64,000 bases of DNA from an uncultured Prevotellaceae bacterium. Its GTDB lineage: Bacteria > Bacteroidota > Bacteroidia > Bacteroidales > Bacteroidaceae. The DNA is taken from NCBI GenBank assembly GCA_900316285.1, contig ONCG01000001.1, positions 1-64,000 of the forward strand, written 5' to 3'. The position numbers and the translations under genes were made by a program. This document shows, piece by piece, positions 26,353 through 35,053 of this stretch (within the stretch, counting starts at the first letter, position 1; each line of letters begins with the position of its first letter). The notes beneath the pieces are model-generated. The model was not told the origin of the DNA. It saw only the letters and a program-made list of their open reading frames with translations, and made no database searches.

Positions 26353-27524
26353 ACCACCAGCCTCCCCTGCTCTATTCTCATCTCTACATCAGGCAACTCG
26401 ATGTTGTCAGTGAAGAGCTGTCCTGTGCCAAGTCCTTGCGGCATCGTGATATCAGGCCCATACATTTGCATTGTAAATCGTGCGATGGCATAGAGGCCGA
26501 TGTTGCTCTCCAGCGCAGAGGTAATCCACGAGCCGATGCCGCGTTCACGTGCCAGCCGTATCCATTCCTCGCTACCCCGCATGCCACCATGCAGCGACGG
26601 CTTCAGAATGATGTATTGAGGACGAATCGTGTCGAGCAGACGGACTTTTTCTTCTGGGTCGTTGACACCGATGAGTTCCTCGTCAAGCGCTATCGGCAGC
26701 GGCGAATGCTGGCAGAGAGACGCCATCTCCGCCCACTGGTGCTGGCGGATAGGCTGTTCAATGGAATGAATGTCGTACTTTGCCAGTTCCTCCAGTCTGC
26801 TCATAGCCTCATCGACCGAGAATCCGCCATTGGCATCGACGCGCAGCTCTATCTGCTCACGGCTGTAGCGTTCGCGGATGAACCGAATCAGGGCAATCTC
26901 TCGATCCCAATCGATGGCACCAATCTTCAGCTTCACGCAGTGGAACCCAGCTGCTAGCTTTTCCTCAATGCGCTGGTGCATCTCCTCGAATGTTCCCATC
27001 CAGACAAGGCCGTTGATAGGGATAAAAAACCCACCCCCACCCCCTCCCGAGGGGAGGGGGGCTTGATTAGCATTGGAGGCAATTCCATCAAGAACATGGG
27101 TATTTAAGCTCCCCTCCCCTTGGGCGACTGGGGTCTTCAGAGCAGCCACCGATGTGGCTGCGGCCCCACCAAGGGGAGCGAATACCCCATTCGCGACGGA
27201 GGGCTGGTTGGGGGTGGGTATTAGGTTGGGATTGGGCATGACACTTTCCAACCCAAACAGCATCGATGGATAGGGACGCAGCGCCTCGTAAGGAATTTCA
27301 CCTGTGCGCTCCACCTCGTCACAAAACCTGCGAAGCACTTCCGCATAGTTCGGAATGTCGTCGCACGACAACTGCGGCAGCGGTGCACACTCACCGACGC
27401 CCGTCACACGTCCAGCCTCATCAGTAGCTGTGATGAGCCAGATGCGCCGAGTGGTATACACGCCACGCGACGTTCCCGCCGGCTGTTTGAAATGGAGCAC
27501 GCGCTCCTCAATGTCAAGCTTCAT
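26307..27524 (-). CDS. menC: o-Succinylbenzoate synthase
   Basis: The enolase-superfamily protein dehydrates SHCHC to OSB. The lysine motif VKLKIG, metal ligands in RVDANGGFS, SIEQP and LDEELIG, and the second catalytic lysine in IILKPSLHGG are all visible. At 405 residues it is ~60 longer than usual; residues ~102-166 (from IPTPNQPSVANG to QAPLPSGGGGGG) are encoded by a repeat element related to the one in menE. The final dozen residues come from a mini-hairpin array. Active-site motifs are intact, so the enzyme is probably functional. Confidence 0.9.
   Translation of the reverse strand: MKLDIEERVLHFKQPAGTSRGVYTTRRIWLITATDEAGRVTGVGECAPLPQLSCDDIPNYAEVLRRFCDEVERTGEIPYEALRPYPSMLFGLESVMPNPNLIPTPNQPSVANGVFAPLGGAAATSVAALKTPVAQGEGSLNTHVLDGIASNANQAPLPSGGGGGGFFIPINGLVWMGTFEEMHQRIEEKLAAGFHCVKLKIGAIDWDREIALIRFIRERYSREQIELRVDANGGFSVDEAMSRLEELAKYDIHSIEQPIRQHQWAEMASLCQHSPLPIALDEELIGVNDPEEKVRLLDTIRPQYIILKPSLHGGMRGSEEWIRLARERGIGSWITSALESNIGLYAIARFTMQMYGPDITMPQGLGTGQLFTDNIELPDVEMRIEQGRLVVAAKQRSCVQSPSGG
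27027..27220. repeat. Compound palindromic element inside menC
   Basis: The left arm (CCCACCCCCACCCCCTCCC...) and the GCTTGATTAG segment match the menE element. The right arm begins AGCTCCCCTCCCC but is interrupted by a second ~80-base palindromic piece (GGGGTC...CACATCGG...GGCCCCACC) before GGGGGTGGGT. The ~194-base segment is read through in frame. Confidence 0.85.
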
Positions 27525-27536
27525 GGATGCTGTTGC

Positions 27537-28397
27537 CTATGGGAATTGCGGATATTTGTCAAAGTCGGGTTTGCGCTTCTCAAGGAATGCACGACCGCCC
27601 TCCTGTGCCTCGTCGAGGCAGTAGTAGAGCATGGTGGCATCACCGGCAAGTTCCTGGATGCCTGCCTGACCGTCGAGTTCGGCATTGAGGCCGGCCTTGA
27701 TCATGCGCAGGGCCAGCGGTGAGCGTTCCATCATGGTCTCTGCCCAAAGGACGCACTCGTCTTCGAGTTGTGCGAGCGGCACGACCTTATTGACGAGTCC
27801 CATCTGGAGCGCCTCCTGTGCCGAGTACTGTCGGCAGAGGAACCAAATCTCGCGTGCCTTTTTCTGACCGACGATGCGGGCCAAATAGCTTGAGCCGAAG
27901 CCTGCATCGAACGAGCCGACCTTCGGACCTGTCTGGCCAAAGATGGCATTCTCACTGGCGATGCTCAGGTCGCAAACCACATGCAGCACATGTCCGCCAC
28001 CGATGGCGTAGCCGTTCACCATTGCGATGACAGGCTTCGGCAGTCGGCGAATCTGCATCTGCACATCGAGCACGCTCAGTCGGGGCACGCCCTGCTGGTC
28101 GATGTAGCCGCCGTGACCTTTCACATGCATGTCGCCACCCGAGCAAAAGGCATGCTTCACGTCTTCCAGCTGCTTGCCTTCAGGCACTTCCGACAGAGCA
28201 CCCGTGAGGATGACGACACGCAGGTCGAGGCGGTCGCGGCAGATGTTGAATGCCTGCGACAGCTCCCACGTCGTCAGCGGAGTGAATGCGTTGCGGTAGC
28301 GCGGGCGGTTGATGGTGATCTTCGCAATGTGATTGTACTCCTCGAAGAGGATTTCCTTGAAGTCGACACCCTCTATCTTTTTCCAGTTTCTGTTCAT
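27537..28397 (-). CDS. menB: 1,4-Dihydroxy-2-naphthoyl-CoA synthase
   Basis: The 286-residue crotonase-fold enzyme cyclises OSB-CoA. Family marks include [13 protein letters not shown], the oxyanion-hole stretches LTGAL and [36 protein letters not shown], and the C-terminal [14 protein letters not shown]. Length and motifs are normal. It follows menD after a spacer filled by a GTAGGGACGCG palindrome pair. Confidence 0.95.
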   Translation of the reverse strand: MNRNWKKIEGVDFKEILFEEYNHIAKITINRPRYRNAFTPLTTWELSQAFNICRDRLDLRVVILTGALSEVPEGKQLEDVKHAFCSGGDMHVKGHGGYIDQQGVPRLSVLDVQMQIRRLPKPVIAMVNGYAIGGGHVLHVVCDLSIASENAIFGQTGPKVGSFDAGFGSSYLARIVGQKKAREIWFLCRQYSAQEALQMGLVNKVVPLAQLEDECVLWAETMMERSPLALRMIKAGLNAELDGQAGIQELAGDATMLYYCLDEAQEGGRAFLEKRKPDFDKYPQFP

Positions 28398-28448
28398 GAT
28401 CTATCTTACATTAAAACTTGGTAATGATATACTTTTTGACCTTCAATG

Positions 28449-28526
28449 ATGTAGGGACGCGACGTGTCGCGTAATTGTAGGGGAAAAGCTAAGTCCAATA
28501 ACGCGGCACGCCGCGTCCCTACATTT
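28449..28526. repeat. GTAGGGACGCG inverted-repeat pair between menD and menB
   Basis: Two arms containing GTAGGGACGCG and CGCGTCCCTAC face each other across ~30 bases. Each arm is itself a small palindrome (CGCGACGTGTCGCG; CGCGGCACGCCGCG). The same element occurs at 32.0, 36.8 and 63.6 kb. Confidence 0.85.
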
Positions 28527-28552
28527 TCTGGATCAAATTTTACATGGTTTCC

Positions 28553-30223
28553 TTAAAATTTCGTTTTTGCAATATGAGCATAGAAGTCGCGAAGCACGCG
28601 TGCATCGACTGCCGAGTCGGTGACGACTTCGAGGACGAGTGGCCGGTTGCCATCAGCAGTTTCGGTCAGCCACTCCATACCTTCCTCCAGTTCTTCCATG
28701 TTGTGAGCGGCACGATAGCCCACGTTGAAACTCCGGCAGAGCCCCTCGGCAGTAGTCTGGTGGCGGGCCATCACGAAGGCATCGCGGGCAGGACTCTTGC
28801 GCAGTCCTTCAAACTTCTCGAAGATGCCGCCCCCACCGTTGTTCAGCAACAGCACACGCAGGTTGCCCTTCAGGCACTGCGGCCACAGGGCATTGGCATC
28901 GTAGAAGAAGCTCAGGTCGCCAACCACACAGAACACACTATCGGGGTGACAGAGCGAGAAGCCAGCTGCCGTCGACAGCGTGCCTTCAATGCCGTTCACG
29001 CCGCGGTTGCAATAGACGAAATGAGAGGAAAAAACATTCGCCAACCGCACAGCCGAACTGTTACCGTAATGAGTAACAGCCTCGTCGGCAAATTCCATCG
29101 CGGCCTCCAGCATCTTCACTGCCGCCATCTGCGAGTAATCGGGGTCATAGCTGTCTATCGCCTCATCGACGCAAGCCAGCACGTCGTCCCATTGTTCAAA
29201 GAAGTCACGACTACTCCTCAGCTGCAAGCCCTTTGTCAACTCGGCAAGGTCGGCCAGCACATCAGCTGGATGTCCTTCTATCAGGCCATACATCGACATA
29301 AACGTGTCACGCACCCTTCCATCTTTGCTCACGGACCAGATTTTTACATCATCGGGCAACTGTCGCAGGAACTGCTTCATGCGTTTGCTGACGAGTTCGC
29401 CGCCGAGATAGAGCACGAAGTCGGGTAGCATCGACGGGGGAATACGACCCTTGCTGAGCAACTCATCGAAGTGGCAAGCACCGCAACCGATGCTCAGAGC
29501 CTCGTTTAAGACGACGATGTCCTGATAGCCTGCGAAGTCTTCGGCCAGCAAATCGTCTCTCAGGGTTTGCCCGACAACTATCATCGGCCGTTTCGACATC
29601 AGCAAATTTCCAGCACATTCTTGGAGAAGCCGTTTGTCGTTGCAAGCAGGAGCCATGAAGATGGCACGCTCCTCGGGCAAGGCCTTCACCGTGAACTCGT
29701 AGAGTGGCTCCGATAAAGGCACGTTGATGTGCACGGGACCACCACCCTGCTGGCGTGTGGCCAACAGCGCTTCGTTGACGAGGCGGTTGCAATACCAGTG
29801 TTCTTCGTCGCTAAGAGGTTCGGGCAGCGTCACAGCCTTTCTGACGAAGCGCCCGAGCGCATCGCCTTGCGGAAGTGTCTGGCCGTCGAGTTGGTCAATC
29901 CATTGCGGTGGACGGTCGGCGCTGACGACGATGACGGGCACATGCTGATAAGCTGCCTCGGCAACTGCCGGCAGGAGGTTGAGCAATGCCGTACCCGATG
30001 TGACACATACGGCCACAGGGCTGTTCGTTGCCAGCGACAGTCCTAAGGCATAGAAGCCCGCCGACCGCTCGTCGGTGACGCTATAGCAGTCGATGTCGGG
30101 ACACACCACGAGGTTATGTGTGATGGGTGCATTGCGACTACCCGGACACACCACTGCATGTTGAATGCCGTGTGCCACTAGCAGGGCTGTCAGGATGTTT
30201 ACATTATCTTTATTACTATACAT
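28553..30223 (-). CDS. menD: SEPHCHC synthase (menaquinone synthesis)
   Basis: The 556-residue thiamine-diphosphate enzyme joins isochorismate and 2-oxoglutarate. It has the N-terminal substrate motif VVCPGSRNAPIT, TDERSAGFYALGL with the glutamate that activates TPP, CVTSGTALLNLLPAV, and the C-terminal TPP/metal region (GVNGIEGTLSTAAG, VVGDLSFFYDANAL, NNGGGGIFE). Complete and in operon order. Confidence 0.95.
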   Translation of the reverse strand: MYSNKDNVNILTALLVAHGIQHAVVCPGSRNAPITHNLVVCPDIDCYSVTDERSAGFYALGLSLATNSPVAVCVTSGTALLNLLPAVAEAAYQHVPVIVVSADRPPQWIDQLDGQTLPQGDALGRFVRKAVTLPEPLSDEEHWYCNRLVNEALLATRQQGGGPVHINVPLSEPLYEFTVKALPEERAIFMAPACNDKRLLQECAGNLLMSKRPMIVVGQTLRDDLLAEDFAGYQDIVVLNEALSIGCGACHFDELLSKGRIPPSMLPDFVLYLGGELVSKRMKQFLRQLPDDVKIWSVSKDGRVRDTFMSMYGLIEGHPADVLADLAELTKGLQLRSSRDFFEQWDDVLACVDEAIDSYDPDYSQMAAVKMLEAAMEFADEAVTHYGNSSAVRLANVFSSHFVYCNRGVNGIEGTLSTAAGFSLCHPDSVFCVVGDLSFFYDANALWPQCLKGNLRVLLLNNGGGGIFEKFEGLRKSPARDAFVMARHQTTAEGLCRSFNVGYRAAHNMEELEEGMEWLTETADGNRPLVLEVVTDSAVDARVLRDFYAHIAKTKF

Positions 30224-30224
30224 A

Positions 30225-30308
30225 GCGATGCGCCTGCGGCGCGGTTCAATGCTGCTACGCAGCGTTCAAGAGGTTCAATGCTGCTATGCAGCGGTTCAAA
30301 GTTCAAGG
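30225..30308. repeat. Mini-hairpin array between menF and menD
   Basis: GCGCCTGCGGCGC, GCTGCTACGCAGC and GCTGCTATGCAGC palindromes are joined by GGTTCAA spacers, followed by a GTTCAAGGTTCAAAG run. They lie inside the men operon transcript without breaking a gene. Confidence 0.75.
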
Positions 30309-30309
30309 T

Positions 30310-31404
30310 TCAAAGAAGCCGTCGCATCGTCTGCATCTTGGCTTCGGTTTCTTGCCATTCCTGCTCTTCCACGCTGTCTTTGAGCAGACCACCGCCTGCA
30401 TAGAGGCGGTAGCCGTCGGAACCAATTTCCATGCAGCGCAGCGACACAAAGAGTTTTGTCTGGCTGTCGATGTTGAGTGGTCCACAGAAGCCGCTATAGA
30501 AATGGCGACTGGCCGGTTCACTCCTTAGCAACAACTCGCGGGCCTCCCACTTCGGCAAGCCACACACGGCAGGCGTGGGATGCAAGCTGGCAACAATCTC
30601 ACCCACCGCCTTCGTACCATTGGTGACAGCATGGAAATCGCTGCAAAGGTGAACCAAATCGGCAGCACGCTTCGTGAAGGGTCCTGTCTCTTCCACCTCC
30701 GCATCCAGTCTTTGCAGACACTGCCTCACATAGGTTGCCACCAGCCGCTGCTCCTGAATATTCTTCTGACTCCAACGGATGTCCTGCACGCCGTCCTGAC
30801 GGGGATTGTCGAACTGCAGTTGTTCGCCCTCCAGGCGCATCGTTCCCGCTAAAGCCATTGTGTGCCAACGATTGCTACTCTGCTGCTCGTTCTCCAGCAA
30901 TAGTTCGGGCGATGCCATCAGCCAAGTACCGCTAACGGATGTCGACACCAGAGCCACAAACATGCGGGGATAGTCGCGGCACGCCTGCAGGAACATCTCA
31001 TAGGGCGCGTGCCGGCGCAAGGGTTCAAAACTAGTGCGTGCCAGCACCACCTTTTCCACCCTACCCTCGCAGAGTGCTTCGTAGCATCGGCTGAAGGCTT
31101 TGTGATAGGCCTCGCGTCCGTCCTCGTCCTGAGAAGTTCCACACGCGTGCAGGCAAGGCTCCAACTGCCCCAACCTCTGCTGCCAGTCGGCATTGCTCAA
31201 CTGGTCGAAGGGCACCGTGTAGCACTCGTCGGGAGCAATCAGGATGCAGGGCTCTTCTGTCGTCAGCATGAAAGGCGAGAGCAGGAATCCCGACTCACCA
31301 TTCAGCGTCGACAGCTCCACTGACGTCACAGCATCCTTTCTTTGCTGAATCATCAGCGTAGCCATTCGGTCGTGAGGCAGTTTATAAATAGCAAATGCGT
31401 TCAT
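30310..31404 (-). CDS. menF: Isochorismate synthase
   Basis: The ATG at 31404 has a GAGGAAAGG ribosome site and lies 9 bases behind the thioesterase stop; a GTG four codons upstream overlaps that stop. The ~364-residue chorismate-binding enzyme shows VEKVVLART, LMASPELLLE, the HPTPAVCGLPK stretch and YSGFCGPLN with catalytic-site residues of the MenF/EntC family. It converts chorismate to isochorismate, the entry step of the pathway. Confidence 0.92.
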   Translation of the reverse strand: MNAFAIYKLPHDRMATLMIQQRKDAVTSVELSTLNGESGFLLSPFMLTTEEPCILIAPDECYTVPFDQLSNADWQQRLGQLEPCLHACGTSQDEDGREAYHKAFSRCYEALCEGRVEKVVLARTSFEPLRRHAPYEMFLQACRDYPRMFVALVSTSVSGTWLMASPELLLENEQQSSNRWHTMALAGTMRLEGEQLQFDNPRQDGVQDIRWSQKNIQEQRLVATYVRQCLQRLDAEVEETGPFTKRAADLVHLCSDFHAVTNGTKAVGEIVASLHPTPAVCGLPKWEARELLLRSEPASRHFYSGFCGPLNIDSQTKLFVSLRCMEIGSDGYRLYAGGGLLKDSVEEQEWQETEAKMQTMRRLL

Positions 31405-31412
31405 GCCTTTCC

Positions 31413-31826
31413 TCACTTTCCTTTAGGGATGATATAGTTCGTCACCTCTACCGACGAGATGAGTTCGCCTGCCTCGTTGCTAATCTCGATGTGCCACTGG
31501 TGGAGCGTCTTGCCACGATGCAGCAGACGGGCACGAGCCGTCACCGTGTCGCCCTCCAGCACGGCCTTGATGTGCGAACCGCTGACGTTGATGCCCACGC
31601 CAATCTTGCCGGGACACAAAGCTAGCGAGCCTACACCAGCCAGATTCTCGGCCAGCGCCAGCGTTGCTCCCCCACTGAGGAAGCCGAACGGCTGTCGGTT
31701 GCACTCACACACCTTCATACGAGCCATGCAGGTATCGGGCTCGGGAGTAGAGAGGAATTCCATGCCGAGCGTCTTCGAGAGACCCTCTTGCCGTGATAGC
31801 TTTTCGTTGATATGATCTATGTTCAT
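31413..31826 (-). CDS. menI: Hotdog-fold thioesterase, probable DHNA-CoA hydrolase
   Basis: The 137-residue PaaI/YdiI-type hotdog protein has the motif PFGFLSGGATLALAENLAGVGS, with the catalytic acidic residue in ALAE, and the GINVSGSHIK strand. As first gene of the menaquinone operon it probably releases 1,4-dihydroxy-2-naphthoate from its CoA ester. The assignment to DHNA-CoA rests on context and on similarity to YdiI. Confidence 0.85.
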   Translation of the reverse strand: MNIDHINEKLSRQEGLSKTLGMEFLSTPEPDTCMARMKVCECNRQPFGFLSGGATLALAENLAGVGSLALCPGKIGVGINVSGSHIKAVLEGDTVTARARLLHRGKTLHQWHIEISNEAGELISSVEVTNYIIPKGK

Positions 31827-31850
31827 GTTCTCCAGGAATTGTGATTACGA

Positions 31851-31900
31851 TGCAAAGATAATGAAAACCGAGCGCAGAACAAAATAAATTCATTTATTTT
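31851..31900 (-). promoter_or_regulatory. Promoter block of the menaquinone operon, inverted copy of 23692-23741
   Basis: The complement holds TTTG (31883-31880) and TATCTTTG (31860-31853), 19 bases apart. All 50 bases equal the promoter block of the phosphatase at 23.7 kb. Confidence 0.85.
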
Positions 31901-32013
31901 TTTTGCCGACCGAAGGTCAGAGATACAACTTTTTCAGTAGTTAGAGTAATTAATCTAAAATTTAATTCAAAATCCATCAAAATGAGGGAATGATTTGGAA
32001 TTTGACCCTGAAC

Positions 32014-32151
32014 ATGTAGGGACGCGGCGTGCCGCGTAACTGGAGGGGGGGAAGCTAAATCCATAACGCGGCACGCCGCGTCCCTACATTGCCAGACTGC
32101 AAAGTTACAACATTTTCCACAAACGCGACACGTCGCGCCCCTACATTCCGC
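32014..32151. repeat. Three GTAGGGACGCG palindrome arms
   Basis: An inverted pair of the dispersed element (arms with GTAGGGACGCGGCGTGCC and its complement) is followed by a third arm containing CGCGACACGTCGCG. The spacer between the first two resembles that at 28.48 and 63.63 kb (GGAAGCTAAATCC). Confidence 0.85.
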
Positions 32152-32179
32152 CACAAAACATTCGTCCTTTAACTTCTTT

Positions 32180-32312
32180 CGCTCGGCTTTCTTTACCCGC
32201 TTCGCTCTGAAAGCGCCACCCTTCGGGATGTCGAGCGGCCGCTTTCTTTCTCCATTTCATTACGAAAGCGGCCCGTTGGTTCGATTACGTAGCAATAGCG
32301 GAGAAAGAACTC
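32180..32312. repeat. Hairpin-element cluster upstream of the GH3 gene
   Basis: Two or more divergent copies of the CTTTCGTAGCGAAGCGG / GAGAAAGAAC element are fused here (CGCTTCGCTCTGAAAGCG, GGCCGCTTTC, TTACGAAAGCGGCC, GCGGAGAAAGAAC). No gene lies in 31827-32450. Confidence 0.65.
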
Positions 32313-32385
32313 CTTAACCCCCTCGTTTGGAACATGAAGGAAAGAAAATGATAGGATAGAGAAAGCCCATGTGAAGAATTGTATG

Positions 32386-32393
32386 TATCTTTG
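32386..32393 (+). promoter_or_regulatory. Probable promoter of the GH3-GH43 operon
   Basis: TATCTTTG matches TAnnTTTG, 58 bases before the chosen GH3 start at 32451. The -33 region is weak. Confidence 0.5.
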
Positions 32394-32450
32394 CAGACGA
32401 TGAAAACTAGTCAACACAAACCGTCATCAACAAACAAGAAAGTATATATC

Positions 32451-35051
32451 ATGTTACTGAAAGCAAGAAAACTACTGCTGGCCTGCGCACTGACGTACGG
32501 CCTTGGCGCTGCAGCACAGCAGCTGCCCTATCAGAATCCAAACCTCACGGCACATGAGCGAGCCGTCGACCTCTGTCAGAGACTGACGCTCGAAGAGAAA
32601 TCGCAGCTGATGCTCGACGAGAGTCCCGCCATTCCCCGATTGGGCATCAAGAAATTCTTCTGGTGGAGCGAAGCCCTTCACGGTGCCGCCAACATGGGAA
32701 ACGTCACGGTGTTTCCCGAACCCGTCGCAATGGCGGCATCGTGGAACCCGGACATGGTGTATCGGGTGTTCGACGTGGCCAGCACCGAGTTTCGTGCGCA
32801 GTACAACCACCGCATGCACGACCTGCAGGGCGAAGACGAGAAGTTCCACAGCCTGAGTGTATGGACGCCGAACGTGAACATCTTCCGCGACCCGCGCTGG
32901 GGACGTGGCCAGGAGACCTACGGCGAAGACCCCTATCTGACCTCTGTGATGGGCACTCAGGTGGTGCGCGGACTGCAGGGACCGGAGTCGTCGAAGTATC
33001 GCAAGCTCTGGGCGTGCGCCAAACACTATGCCGTACACAGCGGACCGGAATACACTCGCCACACCGTCAACCTCACCGATGTGCCGGTGCGCGACTTCTG
33101 GGAGACCTACATGCCTGCCTTCAAGACGCTGGTGCAGGATGCGAAGGTGCGTGAAGTGATGTGTGCCTATCAGCGACTCGACGATGATCCTTGCTGTGGC
33201 AGCACACGTCTGCTGCAACAGATTCTGCGCGACGAGTGGGGATTCAAATACCTCGTGGTGAGCGACTGCGGAGCCATCAGCGACTTCTATTCGTCGCACA
33301 AGAGTTCCTCGTCGCCCGTCACCGCCTCTGCGAAGGCTACCCTCGCCGGCACCGATGTGGAATGTGGCTACGGCTACGCTTATCGCAGCATCCCCGAGGC
33401 CGTCAGGCGCGGGCTCATCAGCGAGGCCGAGGTCGACAAGCACGTCGTCCGACTGCTGGAGGGCCGTTTCGACCTGGGCGAGATGGACGACCCGAGTCTC
33501 GTTGAGTGGTCGAAGATTCCGTATTCGGCAATGTCGACCAAGGAGAGTGCACAGAAGTCGCTCGATATGGCTCGCCAGACCATCGTTCTCCTGCAGAACA
33601 ACAACAACGTGCTGCCGCTGAAGAAGAACAGCGGAAAGATTGCGGTGATTGGCCCGAATGCCGACAACGCTCCGATGATGTGGGGTAACTACAACGGCAC
33701 ACCGAACCACACCATCACCATTCTCGACGGCATCCGCAAGCAGCAGAAGAAACTGCTCTACCTGCCGGGCTGCGACCTGACGAACACAATGGTGATGGAT
33801 TGCCTGATGGGTTCGCAATGCAGCATCGACGGCAAGCGCGGACTGCGCGGCACGTTCTGGAACAACACCGAGATGGAAGGGCGCCCCGTCACCACACAAC
33901 TCTACACCACGCCCGTGGCCGTCACCACAGCCGGCATGCACCAGTTTGCACCGGGCGTGAACCTCGAGGACTTCTCGGCCAAGTACGAGACCGTGTTCAC
34001 GCCGAAGGAGTCGGGAGAGTATGTCGTCAACGTTGAAGCCACGGGCCACTACGAGGTGTACGTCGACGGTGAGCGCAAGCAGCAGATACACAGCTGGCGC
34101 TCCACGCCTTCCCGCACAGCCATCCAGGCCGAGAAGGGTCGTAGCTATCGCATCGAGGTGCTCTACAAGTTTGTGAAGACATGGGGAGCCAACATGAAAA
34201 TCGATGTAGCCAAAGAGCTGCCCATCGACTATCAGTCGCTCATCGCCCAGCTGAAGGGCATCGAGACGGTGGTGTTCGTGGGTGGCATCTCGCCCGCACT
34301 GGAAGGTGAGGAGATGCCCGTGCAGATAGAAGGCTTCAAGGGCGGCGACCGCACCAGCATCGAGCTGCCGCGCGTGCAGCGCGACTTCCTGCGCGCCCTC
34401 CACGAGGCAGGCAAGAAAGTGGTGTTCGTGTGCTGTTCGGGTTCGGCCATCGCCCTGACTCCCGAGACCGCAACGTGTGACGCCATCGTGCAAGCCTGGT
34501 ATGCCGGTCAGGAAGGTGGAACGGCTGTGGCTGACGTGCTGTTCGGCCATGTCAACCCATCGGGAAAGCTGCCGGTGACGTTCTATCGCAGCGACGCCCA
34601 GCTGCCCGACTACGAGGACTACTCGATGAAGGGCCGCACCTACCGCTACTTCTCCGATCCGCTGTTCGCCTTCGGCTATGGTCTGAGCTACACCACGTTC
34701 GAACTGGGCAAGGCCTCTCTTAATGGAAGCATCAGCACCGAGTCGGGAGCGCTCACGCTGAGCGTTCCGGTGCGTAACACGGGACATCGCGACGGCACGG
34801 AGATTGTGCAGCTCTACATTCGCAACCTGCAGGATGCCGATGGTCCACTGAAGTCGCTGCGTGCCTTCCAGCGCGTCGACGTAAAGGCTGGTCAGACCGC
34901 CACCGCCACGCTGAAGCTCAACCCCTCATCGTTTGAATTCTTTGATACCGAAACCAACACCATGCTGACGAAGGCCGGCCGCTACGAGCTGCTCTATGGC
35001 AACAGCTCGCAGGACAGCCATCTGCAACGCATGGAGATAACACTGCAATAA
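32451..35051 (+). CDS. Glycoside hydrolase family 3 (probable beta-xylosidase) with PA14 insert
   Basis: The start at 32451 puts the signal peptide (LLLACALTYGLGAAAQQ) at the N-terminus; an ATG at 32400 would coincide with the transcription start. The ~866-residue enzyme has a GH3 N-domain with the nucleophile Asp272 in VVSDCGAI, a GH3 C-domain split by a PA14-like insert (~440-590, GTFWNN...EVYVDGERKQ), and a C-terminal fibronectin-III-like domain. GH3 enzymes of this layout in Prevotella cleave xylo-oligosaccharides. It is followed by a GH43 gene two bases after the stop. Confidence 0.9.
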   Translation: MLLKARKLLLACALTYGLGAAAQQLPYQNPNLTAHERAVDLCQRLTLEEKSQLMLDESPAIPRLGIKKFFWWSEALHGAANMGNVTVFPEPVAMAASWNPDMVYRVFDVASTEFRAQYNHRMHDLQGEDEKFHSLSVWTPNVNIFRDPRWGRGQETYGEDPYLTSVMGTQVVRGLQGPESSKYRKLWACAKHYAVHSGPEYTRHTVNLTDVPVRDFWETYMPAFKTLVQDAKVREVMCAYQRLDDDPCCGSTRLLQQILRDEWGFKYLVVSDCGAISDFYSSHKSSSSPVTASAKATLAGTDVECGYGYAYRSIPEAVRRGLISEAEVDKHVVRLLEGRFDLGEMDDPSLVEWSKIPYSAMSTKESAQKSLDMARQTIVLLQNNNNVLPLKKNSGKIAVIGPNADNAPMMWGNYNGTPNHTITILDGIRKQQKKLLYLPGCDLTNTMVMDCLMGSQCSIDGKRGLRGTFWNNTEMEGRPVTTQLYTTPVAVTTAGMHQFAPGVNLEDFSAKYETVFTPKESGEYVVNVEATGHYEVYVDGERKQQIHSWRSTPSRTAIQAEKGRSYRIEVLYKFVKTWGANMKIDVAKELPIDYQSLIAQLKGIETVVFVGGISPALEGEEMPVQIEGFKGGDRTSIELPRVQRDFLRALHEAGKKVVFVCCSGSAIALTPETATCDAIVQAWYAGQEGGTAVADVLFGHVNPSGKLPVTFYRSDAQLPDYEDYSMKGRTYRYFSDPLFAFGYGLSYTTFELGKASLNGSISTESGALTLSVPVRNTGHRDGTEIVQLYIRNLQDADGPLKSLRAFQRVDVKAGQTATATLKLNPSSFEFFDTETNTMLTKAGRYELLYGNSSQDSHLQRMEITLQ

Positions 35052-35053
35052 CT

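Noticed and set aside
32472-34787. Very long minus-strand open frame opposite the GH3 gene
   Set aside because: The plus strand has complete GH3 domains and the nucleophile; the reverse frame is a by-product of GC-rich codon use.
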